Below are positions 5,753-14,589 of a stretch of 15,959 bases of DNA, one piece after another (the stretch's first letter is position 1; every line of letters begins with the position of its first letter). The translations under genes and the position numbers were made by a program. Under the pieces are notes generated by a model. It saw only the letters and a list, made by a program, of their open reading frames with translations, searched no databases and had not been told where the DNA came from. The stretch comes from an uncultured Ignavibacteria bacterium (lineage in GTDB: Bacteria; Bacteroidota; Ignavibacteria; Tepidaquicellales; Tepidaquicellaceae): assembly GCA_937974175.1 (NCBI GenBank), contig CALJIG010000091.1:1-15959 (forward strand), given 5' to 3'.

Positions 5753-8700
5753 ATGGAAAAAAAATACACACTTTTTTTCGTAATATTAATGTTGTGCGTT
5801 TTTACGGGAACATCTTTTTCTCAAAATATTCCTGTAAAAATTACACCTATGAGTCTTGGCAATGCACCCAAGCTCACACCAACTAATAATAACGGCTCAA
5901 ATTTAGATGCCATGAATGTAACAGTTTTACCATCAAATGGTTCAACTTCAGGTAACGGTAGAGCGCCGCAAGGTTCAAGAAGATTCATTAATGGTAAATA
6001 TCTTATTTCAGCTAATGAAATGACTACTTCAGGTTTTGGTGCAAATGCCCTAACTTCGATTGGCTGGACTTGGAACGTTGCCAGCGGTGTAACACAATCA
6101 GTTGGTACAACAGGCAGATTAATAGTTTATGTAAAAGATACATCAGCAACTGCTCTTACAATGGGAAGTACTTTTATAGATACAAATGGTACTACAGGTT
6201 ATACCAAAATTATTGAAGGTACAATCAGTATTCCAGCGCAGTCCACAGCTTTCTATATTGATGTTCCAGTGGGCGGTACCGGAACTTCAACATTTACCCC
6301 CACACCGGGAAATGGAGTATTAGTAATCTTTGTTTATACAACTTTAGACCCGACATTAGCAACGGGAAATCCTACTGTATATTGTTCAACTGCTTTGACA
6401 GGTAATGTAATGTTAACTTATCAGTCAAATGCTGTTACTCCAACAAATGGTCAAACTGGTGCAACTACAACATTCAGACCTGAAACAAGGTTTGGTAATG
6501 CATTAAATGACGTAGTTGCAATTACTCAAACTTATACTTATGGTAAAGTACCAAGACCATTCGGTGTTCCTTTTAATATATCTACTTTAGTAAAAAATAA
6601 TTCAGCATCTCCAATTACTTTTGATGTAAATATTTCAATAAAAGATTCTGCAACAGGTACAGTCAGATATTCTAATGTTGCAACAGTAACGGGATTAGCC
6701 TCCAATACATCTCAGGAAGTTTTCTTTAATGACTTTACACCTACGTTAAGTGAAAATGATTCTATTATTGTGGATATTGCTCAGCAGCCGGGGGAAGATG
6801 TTATATCAAATAATAGGAGCGCAAAAATTACCAGGATTAATTCAAATACTTATGGATACGGACAAAAGTTTACTCCTGATGGTGGTGTAGGATTTACAGG
6901 AGCATCAGGTGACTTTGTTGCAAGATTTAAAACTAATTCTCCAAATTCAATCAATCAAATAGATGTTAACTTTTCAACCGGCGGTCAGCCATTCCAGGTA
7001 GGTATTTGGGATGCTACAGGACCAGGCGGAACACCCGGAACAAATTTATACACATCATCGTCATTAACTTCTGCAGCAGGTGCTTATACAGTTTTAGTTG
7101 ACCCTCCTGTATCAGTTAGTGGTGATTTCTTTGTCGGTGTAAGACAAACAGGTATTGTGAACGTAAGTTTTTCATATCAATCTGAATCTCCAATAAGAGA
7201 CAGTACATTCTATTATACAAGTCCTACAGGCGGTACTTCATGGGTAGATTTTTCTCCGGCTAATGCATTCAGATTTATGATTGAGCCGAAGTTTGCCCTA
7301 AATAACGATGTTGGTACTTCAGCAGTTGACCAAAGCGGAACAACTTACTATGCTTCGACAACAACAGCAATCCCAATGACGGGTTCTGTGTCAAATTATG
7401 GCTTATCTACAAATTCTTTCAATGTTGTAAGAAAAATTTATGATAATACAAATGCATTGGTATATAATAATTCTGTTTCTATTTCAAATCTTGCTTCTAA
7501 CGGAACAGCTGTAACAACTTTCCCTGATTTCACCGGATTTGTATCAGGAACTGCTTATACAATTGCAGATTCAACTGAATTAGGCGGAGACCAAAGCAAT
7601 ACAAACGATAAGCTTACAAAATCATTTACACCTGTAATTGCGAAAAATGTATGCTTGCTTTATACAGATGCAGCAAGCCGCGATTCTCTAACAAATCAGT
7701 TAAATAATGGCGGTTACACAGGAATGTTTGATGTTGTTGACGGTGCAACTTTTACAAACTCATTCAGAGCATGGAGAAGTGTTTATTATTTGTTGGCTTC
7801 ATCCGGAACCTGGACGGCAGTTGTAAGAGATTCATTAAAAGCTTTCTTGGATAATTCAACAGCTCCTAATAAAAAATCTTTAGCAATATTTGGTAATGAT
7901 TTAGGATACAATAATGATCCTATCCGTAATGTAGCAGCAACAGCCGCTGATACATTATTCTACAGACAATATTTACGTGCAACTTATGTTGCCGATGATT
8001 GGGGAACTTCTGTTGTGGGATCCGGCGGCAAAATCTACGGTGCACCCGGTTCACCATTCGAAGGTATTTCAGGTGACTCAGTTGCAGATCCATTCCCTGA
8101 TATGGTACAAGCTGCAACATGGTACGGCGGTGCAGCAGCATTTTTACCATTAACAACTACTACAGGTGATTCATCTGCCGCAGTTTATTACATTGGTGCT
8201 AATTACAATGTATTCTATGGTACAAATGTTTATGCAAACTATAGAACGAAAGCAGCAACACTTGATTCACCGATAGAAATTTTCGACGTGATTGCAAGTT
8301 TCATTAACAATAACGGTGGTTTAGTACCGGTTGAGTTATCCTCTTTCACAGCAAATTCAGTTAGAAACGAAGTTACATTAAACTGGAGAACAGTATCTGA
8401 GTTAAACAATTCAGGTTTTGAAATTGAAAGAGCTGTAAATGGAACAACTAACTGGTCTAAAGTTGGTTTTGTTTCAGGTAACGGTACTACAAATTCAGAA
8501 ATGTCATATACATTTAAAGATGCCGGTTTAGCAAAAGGAACATATGGCTACAGATTGAAACAAATTGATTTCAATGGTAACTACAAATATTATCAATTAT
8601 CAGGATTAGTAAGTGTTGGTGTTCCGAATAAATTTGAGCTTGCTCAGAATTATCCGAACCCATTCAATCCTGCAACAAAGATAAGTTATGATATTCCGTT

Positions 8701-8902
8701 CGATAGTAAAGTTGCAATTAAAATATTTGATGTTACAGGTAGAGAAGTTGCTTCACTTGTAAATCAGGTACAGGTTGCAGGTTACTACACAGTAAACTTT
8801 AACGCTTCAAGTCTTTCAAGCGGTGTTTATTTCTACCAAATCAATGCAGATGGTGGAAACCAAAATTTTGTAAAGACATTGAAAATGATGTTGATTAAGT
8901 AA
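5753..8902 (+). CDS. Large secreted protein of unknown function with T9SS C-terminal sorting domain
   Basis: The 1049-aa product should be exported by Sec and then carried over the outer membrane by the type IX system. The signal peptide spans residues 1-23 (Lys-Lys, hydrophobic core, cleavage after SFS before Gln24). Residues ~24-360 are Thr/Ser/Asn/Gly-rich beta-type sequence; ~250-362 and ~515-630 read like CARDB-type Ig-like domains. Residues ~363-512 look like a beta-sandwich segment ending FRFMIEP. Residues ~633-855 differ, alternating helix and strand (VCLLYTD, SVYYLLAS, SLAIFGNDLGY) like a Rossmann or amidotransferase-like fold, but no catalytic motif was recognised. Residues 859-960 (PVELSSFTA, GFEIERA, YRLKQIDFNGNY) and 961-1049 (NYPNPFNPATKISY at 966, SGVYFYQI, final KMMLIK) are the linking domain and T9SS tail. 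The ATG at 5753 is the natural start because the signal peptide begins there. It is monocistronic, bounded by hairpins. Adhesin or cell-surface structural roles are possible but unproven. Confidence 0.85.
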   Translation: MEKKYTLFFVILMLCVFTGTSFSQNIPVKITPMSLGNAPKLTPTNNNGSNLDAMNVTVLPSNGSTSGNGRAPQGSRRFINGKYLISANEMTTSGFGANALTSIGWTWNVASGVTQSVGTTGRLIVYVKDTSATALTMGSTFIDTNGTTGYTKIIEGTISIPAQSTAFYIDVPVGGTGTSTFTPTPGNGVLVIFVYTTLDPTLATGNPTVYCSTALTGNVMLTYQSNAVTPTNGQTGATTTFRPETRFGNALNDVVAITQTYTYGKVPRPFGVPFNISTLVKNNSASPITFDVNISIKDSATGTVRYSNVATVTGLASNTSQEVFFNDFTPTLSENDSIIVDIAQQPGEDVISNNRSAKITRINSNTYGYGQKFTPDGGVGFTGASGDFVARFKTNSPNSINQIDVNFSTGGQPFQVGIWDATGPGGTPGTNLYTSSSLTSAAGAYTVLVDPPVSVSGDFFVGVRQTGIVNVSFSYQSESPIRDSTFYYTSPTGGTSWVDFSPANAFRFMIEPKFALNNDVGTSAVDQSGTTYYASTTTAIPMTGSVSNYGLSTNSFNVVRKIYDNTNALVYNNSVSISNLASNGTAVTTFPDFTGFVSGTAYTIADSTELGGDQSNTNDKLTKSFTPVIAKNVCLLYTDAASRDSLTNQLNNGGYTGMFDVVDGATFTNSFRAWRSVYYLLASSGTWTAVVRDSLKAFLDNSTAPNKKSLAIFGNDLGYNNDPIRNVAATAADTLFYRQYLRATYVADDWGTSVVGSGGKIYGAPGSPFEGISGDSVADPFPDMVQAATWYGGAAAFLPLTTTTGDSSAAVYYIGANYNVFYGTNVYANYRTKAATLDSPIEIFDVIASFINNNGGLVPVELSSFTANSVRNEVTLNWRTVSELNNSGFEIERAVNGTTNWSKVGFVSGNGTTNSEMSYTFKDAGLAKGTYGYRLKQIDFNGNYKYYQLSGLVSVGVPNKFELAQNYPNPFNPATKISYDIPFDSKVAIKIFDVTGREVASLVNQVQVAGYYTVNFNASSLSSGVYFYQINADGGNQNFVKTLKMMLIK

Positions 8903-8923
8903 TCATAACAAACTTTTCATTCC

Positions 8924-8959
8924 AATCCGGCAGGCTTAATTGTCTGCCGGATTTTTTTT
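8924..8959 (+). terminator. Strong Rho-independent terminator
   Basis: AATCCGGCAG (8924-8933) pairs perfectly with CTGCCGGATT (8944-8953) around a 10-base loop, followed by a run of T to 8959. It lies 21 bases after the stop of the 1049-aa gene and separates it from the protease gene. Confidence 0.92.
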
Positions 8960-9032
8960 ATCTCCCAAATATAATTTCTTCTTTTACCTATTCCTTTTAT
9001 ATTTAATTTCTTCAATATTAAACTAATCGCTT

Positions 9033-12000
9033 ATGAAATATCTTTTCATATTATTTGTATCGCTTCTCCTTGCTAATCCTCTAATTGCATACAATTCAGT
9101 TTCAGCACAAAGAACCTTTGATTTAAAAGAAAGAAACGATAAGCTCGTTGTTGTTTTAAATCAATACGGAAGTTCAAGAATGTATGTAGAAAATGAATTA
9201 AAAAATCTGGTAAGCAAAGATGATGAAGTTAAAGAGGCAATAAGTAATATTTATACAATTAATTTCAAAGGAACAGGGAGTGAGCTTAAAATGCGAAGCG
9301 CACTCGCAAAATTTTCCTCACGAAATGATTTAATAAAGTTTGCATCACCTGTATATCACGGCTCTTCTTCCGATATTACTGTAGTTTGCGCAGACGAATT
9401 TATAGTGAGATTGAAGAATAATTTTGATAAGTCCAAGCTTGATTTTTTAAATGAAAAAAATGGAATCGATATATTAGGAAACATAAGAGACAATAGAGGG
9501 TTTTATTTGAAAACAAAAAACGGTATTTCGAAAACTTCTATTCAACTATCCGATGAGTATTTTCAATCGGGTTTATTCGAGTATTGCGAACCAAATTATA
9601 TTTATCCTGAAGGAAATAATTTATGCTTCACTCCGAATGATACACGTTTTGGCGGTCAATGGAATCTGAATAATACCGGACAGACTGTAAGAAGCAGCTC
9701 TTCTTCAAATGGTGACGTTACAACATTCAACGGCTTACAAGGCTCTGATATGAATGTTCCGGAGGCATGGGATTATACATTAGGTTCTGCTTCGGTGGAA
9801 ATAGGAGTGTTTGATTCCGGTATTGATTCCACCCATCCTGATTTTGCAGGGAATGTTTTAACAGGTTATGATGCGGTAACAAACAGTTACGGTGTTCCAC
9901 TAGATTCACTTTCTTTCGGGCATGGAACGAATTGCGCAGGAATAATCGGCGCTGTAACAAATAATAATCTTGGTGTTGCAGGAATTGCCGGCGGATGTAA
10001 AATAAGGTCGTATAAAATTTATACAAGTTCGGGGACAACTTCATCAGTAATTCAATCGAGAGCATTTGATTCTGCAACAACTGCAGGTTTGCATGTTATC
10101 AGCTGCAGCTGGACTGCCACAGTAAACAGCACTTTGACTGCTGCAATTAATAATTGCGCAGTGAACGGCAGAGGCGGACTTGGATGTATCATACTTTTTG
10201 GTTCAGGTAACGATGGCAAAAATGCTCCGAGTTATCCATCTTATCTTTCAAATGTAGTCAGCGTAGGTTCATCAACTCCATACGACCAGATGAAATCACC
10301 GGGAACAGGAAATCAATTCAGGATAGGAGGGAACTATGGAGAGGATGGAAACGGTGATGTTGACTGCGTTGCTCCATCGATCGTTCCTACAGTAGATATT
10401 CAAAGTACCGGCGGGGATAATGATTCTGCTGGTGTTGCCGGAAATTATAGTATGGTGTTCGGAGGAACATCGGCATCTTGCGCGAATGCAGCCGGGGTTG
10501 CAGCTTTAGTCTTGTCAATCAATACATCTCAAACCGGAACGCAGGTAATTGGAAATCTTTTAAGAGGCTGCGACAAAATAGAGAATATAGATTATGCGGT
10601 TACAAAAACTTATGGTAAATGGAGCAGCTATATGGCTTACGGAAGGTTGAATGCTTTTAACTCAGTTAGATTAGCAGCAGGTACGGATGTTACTCCTCCG
10701 ACAATTAATCACCTTGCTGTAGAATCTCATTCTTCAACTTATCCTACTCAGTTTACAGCAGAAGTAATTGACCATGATGGGTCAACATTGGATACAGCAA
10801 TTACAAAACCAAAAGTAGTTTACAGAACAAATAAAAATAATGCAGGCTGGACTTCTTTTGACTCAGTAAATTTTATTACAAAAACTGGTGATACGTATAC
10901 TTTCAGGATTCCAGGTCAAGGCTGGGAAACACAGGTTCAATATTATATCAAAGCAAAAGATAATACCGGGAACACATCGTTATTCCCTATACATGCACCC
11001 GATACAACAAATTTATGTTATTATGCAGTAGCAAGTTTGGAAAGCGTTACGCAAAAGGTCCCATCGTTTTCATTGCCAAGTTCAGGAACGGCAACTTCGT
11101 CTAACGTAACATTTTCTTCGTTTAAAATTTTAAAAACTAAAGTAAGGCTTCATGTACAGCATCAGGCAAATGTTGTTTATAAGTTGATTCTTGTAAATCC
11201 TAACTCGAATTCTTCTTTTAATAGGAAATGCATCTTCGCAAACAACGGACCACTTGCTTTTACAACAGGAATTACAAACGCAACGGCTGTTGATTCTGCT
11301 TCACAATTCTGGTCGCAGGGAAGCGATCCGTTCACAAACGGATTTTATAAGCCGGATTATTTTTTCAGAGGTTATAACGGATTAGATGCAGGCGGAAACT
11401 GGAATATTTTATATTTCAATTCATTTAACGTCTATACGGGAACGGCTGACAGTATTTTTATTACACTGTATAAATCTACAGGAACTACAAGCCCGAGCGC
11501 AAAATTAGATTCCCCCGCAGATTCTACAATGAACTTTGGCACAACTGATTTTGTAGATACGGTAGATTTTTATTTAAAGAATAAAGGAAATGCTAATCTG
11601 ATTGTTTCAGGAGCATCGTTTTCTGGCACCTATGCTTCAAAGTATAGTTTGCTTTCATCGCTGCCGGGAGCAATTGCTCCAAATGACAGCGGATTATTCA
11701 GAGTGAGATGTAATCCTTTAGCAAAACCTCCGCGCGGAAATGAGATTCAGTTAGACGGAGTAGAAAATGCAATGATGGATATAGCTACAAATGACCCGTC
11801 AAAATCAACTTTCAAAGTTTCTTTACAAAGTGATACTCCGCTTCCTGTGGAGCTGAGTAATTTTACATCAACTGCTGATAGAAATAATGTTAAATTGAAC
11901 TGGAGCACGATTTCTGAAATTAATAATAAAGGATTTGAAGTGCAGAGAGCAAATGAAAATTATGTTTGGAGTACTTTATCTTTTATCGCCGGAAACGGGA

Positions 12001-12416
12001 ATTCAAATCAGATAAATAATTATTCATTTGAAGACAGAAATGTGAATACCGGTAAATATCACTACCGCTTAAAACAAATAGATTATAATGGAAATTTTAA
12101 ATATTATAATTTATCGAATGAAGTGAATGTCGGTATACCAACTGAGTTTGCTTTGATGCAAAATTATCCAAATCCGTTTAATCCATCTACTACAATTAAT
12201 TTTGATCTGCCTGTGGACTCTAAAGTAAACCTATTGATTTATGATGTTACAGGAAGATTAATGACTGAAGTATTGAATACTGAATTTAAAGCAGGTTATA
12301 ATTCAGTGAAGTTTAATGCAACAAATTTTTCCAGCGGAGTTTATTTCTATTCAATTAATGCTTCATCAGGTACGAAAGATTTTGTACAGACAAAACGGAT
12401 GATATTGGTAAAATAA
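9033..12416 (+). CDS. Secreted subtilisin-family (S8) serine protease with T9SS C-terminal sorting domain
   Basis: A 1127-aa endopeptidase predicted to be exported and surface-attached or released by the T9SS. The signal peptide is residues 1-25 (SVSA before Gln26). Residues ~26-200 look like a propeptide. The S8 domain (~240-550) has the triad Asp261 (VFDSGID), His297 (FGHGTNCAG) and Ser480 (GGTSAS), plus oxyanion Asn393 (GSGND). The normally conserved Pro four residues after the catalytic Ser is Ala484 here (GTSASCANAAG). Residues ~552-665 are Ig-like (DVTPPTINHL, YYIKAKDNTGN). Residues ~670-815 resemble a proprotein-convertase P-domain (VRLHVQHQA, YKLILVNP, GGNWNILYF), a tentative call. 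Residues ~820-935 resemble a Hydin-like beta domain (MNFGTTDFVDTVDFYLKNKGNANL). PVELSNFTST (from 938), NYPNPFNPSTTINF (1044) and final KRMILVK form the same linker plus T9SS tail as in the preceding gene. It is probably involved in extracellular protein degradation. ATG start, no clear SD. Confidence 0.95.
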   Translation: MKYLFILFVSLLLANPLIAYNSVSAQRTFDLKERNDKLVVVLNQYGSSRMYVENELKNLVSKDDEVKEAISNIYTINFKGTGSELKMRSALAKFSSRNDLIKFASPVYHGSSSDITVVCADEFIVRLKNNFDKSKLDFLNEKNGIDILGNIRDNRGFYLKTKNGISKTSIQLSDEYFQSGLFEYCEPNYIYPEGNNLCFTPNDTRFGGQWNLNNTGQTVRSSSSSNGDVTTFNGLQGSDMNVPEAWDYTLGSASVEIGVFDSGIDSTHPDFAGNVLTGYDAVTNSYGVPLDSLSFGHGTNCAGIIGAVTNNNLGVAGIAGGCKIRSYKIYTSSGTTSSVIQSRAFDSATTAGLHVISCSWTATVNSTLTAAINNCAVNGRGGLGCIILFGSGNDGKNAPSYPSYLSNVVSVGSSTPYDQMKSPGTGNQFRIGGNYGEDGNGDVDCVAPSIVPTVDIQSTGGDNDSAGVAGNYSMVFGGTSASCANAAGVAALVLSINTSQTGTQVIGNLLRGCDKIENIDYAVTKTYGKWSSYMAYGRLNAFNSVRLAAGTDVTPPTINHLAVESHSSTYPTQFTAEVIDHDGSTLDTAITKPKVVYRTNKNNAGWTSFDSVNFITKTGDTYTFRIPGQGWETQVQYYIKAKDNTGNTSLFPIHAPDTTNLCYYAVASLESVTQKVPSFSLPSSGTATSSNVTFSSFKILKTKVRLHVQHQANVVYKLILVNPNSNSSFNRKCIFANNGPLAFTTGITNATAVDSASQFWSQGSDPFTNGFYKPDYFFRGYNGLDAGGNWNILYFNSFNVYTGTADSIFITLYKSTGTTSPSAKLDSPADSTMNFGTTDFVDTVDFYLKNKGNANLIVSGASFSGTYASKYSLLSSLPGAIAPNDSGLFRVRCNPLAKPPRGNEIQLDGVENAMMDIATNDPSKSTFKVSLQSDTPLPVELSNFTSTADRNNVKLNWSTISEINNKGFEVQRANENYVWSTLSFIAGNGNSNQINNYSFEDRNVNTGKYHYRLKQIDYNGNFKYYNLSNEVNVGIPTEFALMQNYPNPFNPSTTINFDLPVDSKVNLLIYDVTGRLMTEVLNTEFKAGYNSVKFNATNFSSGVYFYSINASSGTKDFVQTKRMILVK

Positions 12417-12439
12417 AATTTATTTTTAATACAAAAACA

Positions 12440-12468
12440 AAAGGGGCTTTAAGCCCCTTTCTTTTTTT
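12440..12468. terminator. Bidirectional terminator between convergent genes
   Basis: AAAGGGGC (12440-12447) pairs with GCCCCTTT (12453-12460) around TTTAA. It is followed by T-rich sequence on the plus strand (to 12468), and on the minus strand by TTTTGTTTTTG. It serves the protease gene (stop at 12416) and the convergent membrane-protein gene. Its right half encodes the last codons of the minus-strand gene (Lys-Gly-Ala-stop), so stop codon and hairpin overlap. Confidence 0.88.
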
Positions 12469-13390
12469 CTAATTTTTCTTTTCTAACAATCTCTTTTCGT
12501 GAGCGGTAGAAGAAGTAACCTACAATTAAAAATGTAATTGCAGGAGAAACCCATTCAGGAATATGAATACGAAAGCTATCGACAATCATAATTATTCCCA
12601 GGAAGAATACAGAGTACAGAGCGCCATTCTTTAAGTACAAGTACTGCTTAATTCTGTCTATATTACCGACTGTCAATTGTCTTAATACTACTGCTCCAAG
12701 TCCGTTACCAGCAAGGATAAGAGGAACCGATAAAGTAAAAGCAAATGCTCCAAGCACTCCGTCAATAGAAAACGTTGCATCGATAAGCTCGAGATAAATA
12801 ATTTTGCTGATATCCGACATTCCTTTTTTCATCAGTTTCTTTTCCTGCTCTTCAGCATTGGTTTTAAAACCTGATGTTATAAAAAATGCCGAAGCGCCAA
12901 GCGCCGCACCGAAACACATTATAGGATTTGTTTTCACAGAGAACCAGATAAGTCCTGAAAGTAAAACAGAAGCAAGTGCATAAAACCAAATTCCATGCTT
13001 TACAAAGAACTTTTCAATCTTAAAGGCATAATGTTTCTGTTCGAGAAACAGCCAATAGAGAAACAGAAATACTAGGAATGTACCGCCGCCCATAAGCAAA
13101 ACGGGTGAAGCGTCATCAACTGCCTTATGAACACTCGGGTCACTGCTGAATGCAGCAGTTATTGAGCCCCATAAGCCCAGGTCAGGGACAGTGAAATAAA
13201 TGATAGCCATCGGAAGCATTCCACGTACAAGGAAAACAGCGAAAAGAATTCCCCAGAATAAGAACCATCTTTTAGCCTTTTCAGACATCGTCGATAAAAC
13301 TTCAGCATTAATTATAGCATTATCGACACTGCTTATAATTTCAAACAGGCATAAGCCAAGAATTGTAAGAACGATTGTAAATATATCCAC
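12449..13390 (-). CDS. TerC-superfamily integral membrane protein (DUF475-type)
   Basis: A 313-aa polytopic inner-membrane protein with about eight hydrophobic segments (roughly residues 1-20, 42-67, 96-117, 133-151, 154-173, 203-228, 257-272, 278-296). Two related acidic motifs mark the two halves: FEIISSVDNAIINAEVL (16-32) and YLELIDATFSIDGVLGAFA (199-217). Their Glu and Asp residues are the probable metal-contacting positions of this superfamily. TerC-like proteins are linked to tellurite resistance and, in better-studied members, to Mn2+ export; the substrate here is unknown. The tail is very basic (KEKLEKKKGA). The start is GTG (13388-13390): no ATG precedes the first motif, the gap to selU is 9 bases, and an AAAGG (13396-13400 on the minus strand) sits 5 bases upstream. 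It is the last gene of the selD-selU operon. The final codons lie in the terminator stem. Confidence 0.9.
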   Translation of the reverse strand: MDIFTIVLTILGLCLFEIISSVDNAIINAEVLSTMSEKAKRWFLFWGILFAVFLVRGMLPMAIIYFTVPDLGLWGSITAAFSSDPSVHKAVDDASPVLLMGGGTFLVFLFLYWLFLEQKHYAFKIEKFFVKHGIWFYALASVLLSGLIWFSVKTNPIMCFGAALGASAFFITSGFKTNAEEQEKKLMKKGMSDISKIIYLELIDATFSIDGVLGAFAFTLSVPLILAGNGLGAVVLRQLTVGNIDRIKQYLYLKNGALYSVFFLGIIMIVDSFRIHIPEWVSPAITFLIVGYFFYRSRKEIVRKEKLEKKKGA

Positions 13391-13399
13391 TTAAACCTT

Positions 13400-14584
13400 T
13401 TATTGTAAACTTTTATAAATATTGATAATTTGTTTTTTTGTTTTATCTATTTCCTCAAAACTAATTTTAGCAGCCGGTTCCTTAGGTTTCACTTTATATC
13501 TTATATCGTAATAAAGTTTCATCATTTCAGCCGTAAATTTACTTACTTCTGCATTTTGTAAATAGTCCATTAATCTGTCGTAAACTTCTGTGCTAAGCTG
13601 AGCCTTAAAAAATTTTTCTTTATCTGTAAGGATTTTTTTCATCGGCACAAGCCCGCGGTTATCCTCGCCAAAATAATCTTTAACAATTCTCTTTATTCTG
13701 TTCTCAAATGAGGATTCGATTTCAATACATGGTGAATTTTCTATAGCATTAAAAAGATTTTTCGGGATTTCAAAATTGCCTACGCGTTTGCTTTCACTTT
13801 CTATTATAAATAGAGGTAGGTTGTTTAAATCATATTTTGCGAATTGTTCGAATAATGAATTCTCAAATGCAGTCTGATTTTTTACCCGTGGAAAATTGTT
13901 TATATCATAAGGTATATTCCCGAACAAACTCGAATAATGCCTTGCAGCAAATTCCAAATCAATGACAGGTAATTCTTTTTTTAACTCATTCAGAAGTTCT
14001 GTTTTTCCCGAACCTGTCTGCCCTCTTAACTCTATAAGTTTAAATTTTTGATTTTCGTCAGAGAAAAATTCATTTACTCTTTTTCTGTATGCTTTCTGGC
14101 CGCCCGACAAAAATTTTACTTTATAGCCTAAATCGGTAATCATTTTGGAAAGATATTTACTCCTTCCTCCTCCGCGCCAGCAGAAAACTATAATTTCTTT
14201 TTCCCCGCCTCCCTCTTTTTTTAAAAATTCTCCCAGTAAGTTGGTCTTAGGGTTGGCGTATTCTGTTGCCAGCCATATAGCTGCTCCTTGAGAGTATTTT
14301 TTATAAAGCAGTCCTACATTATGTCTCTCAAGATTATTTAATACGGGAAAATTTTTTGCACATGGAAGGGTACTCTCGTTATATTCATTTTCACTACGTG
14401 CATCAATGAGCAGAATATTTTTATCTGTTCGAATTTTTTCTAATATTTCATTTATATCAATTGAAAGAAAAGTATAATGTGAAAATATTTCCTTAAGTGA
14501 AATATTCTCATTAATGGCAGAATTGGTATCAGCATTTCTTATAAATTCGAATAGCTCTTTGTCAGAGCTGATTGCAGGTATCAT
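13400..14584 (-). CDS. mnmH: tRNA 2-selenouridine synthase (SelU/MnmH)
   Basis: Replaces sulfur by selenium at the wobble 2-thiouridine of tRNAs for Lys, Glu and Gln, using selenophosphate from SelD via a geranylated intermediate. It is 394 aa, somewhat longer than the E. coli protein. After an unusual ~35-residue N-terminal extension with no match I recognise, a rhodanese domain spans roughly 40-172 (LLIDARSENEY at 58-68; HNVGLLYKKYSQGAA; catalytic Cys135 in FCWRGGGRS; LSGGQKAYR at 159-167). A P-loop ATPase-like domain follows, with RGQTGSGKT (187-195). The C-terminal part (RIVKDYFG, YDIRY) is helical. ATG at 14584 lies 5 bases after the selD stop, so the two are surely co-transcribed. SelD and SelU side by side without SelA/SelB suggests the tRNA-selenation use of selenium; selenocysteine genes could lie elsewhere. 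Confidence 0.94.
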   Translation of the reverse strand: MIPAISSDKELFEFIRNADTNSAINENISLKEIFSHYTFLSIDINEILEKIRTDKNILLIDARSENEYNESTLPCAKNFPVLNNLERHNVGLLYKKYSQGAAIWLATEYANPKTNLLGEFLKKEGGGEKEIIVFCWRGGGRSKYLSKMITDLGYKVKFLSGGQKAYRKRVNEFFSDENQKFKLIELRGQTGSGKTELLNELKKELPVIDLEFAARHYSSLFGNIPYDINNFPRVKNQTAFENSLFEQFAKYDLNNLPLFIIESESKRVGNFEIPKNLFNAIENSPCIEIESSFENRIKRIVKDYFGEDNRGLVPMKKILTDKEKFFKAQLSTEVYDRLMDYLQNAEVSKFTAEMMKLYYDIRYKVKPKEPAAKISFEEIDKTKKQIINIYKSLQ

Positions 14585-14589
14585 CAGTA

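Noticed and set aside
7920..8156. 78-codon minus-strand ORF inside the 1049-aa secreted protein gene
   Set aside because: Antisense shadow with His/Arg/Leu-rich composition and no start signal.
13200..13394. 64-codon plus-strand ORF opposite the start of the TerC-like gene
   Set aside because: Fully antisense to conserved membrane-protein motifs (EIISSVDNAI); no independent support.
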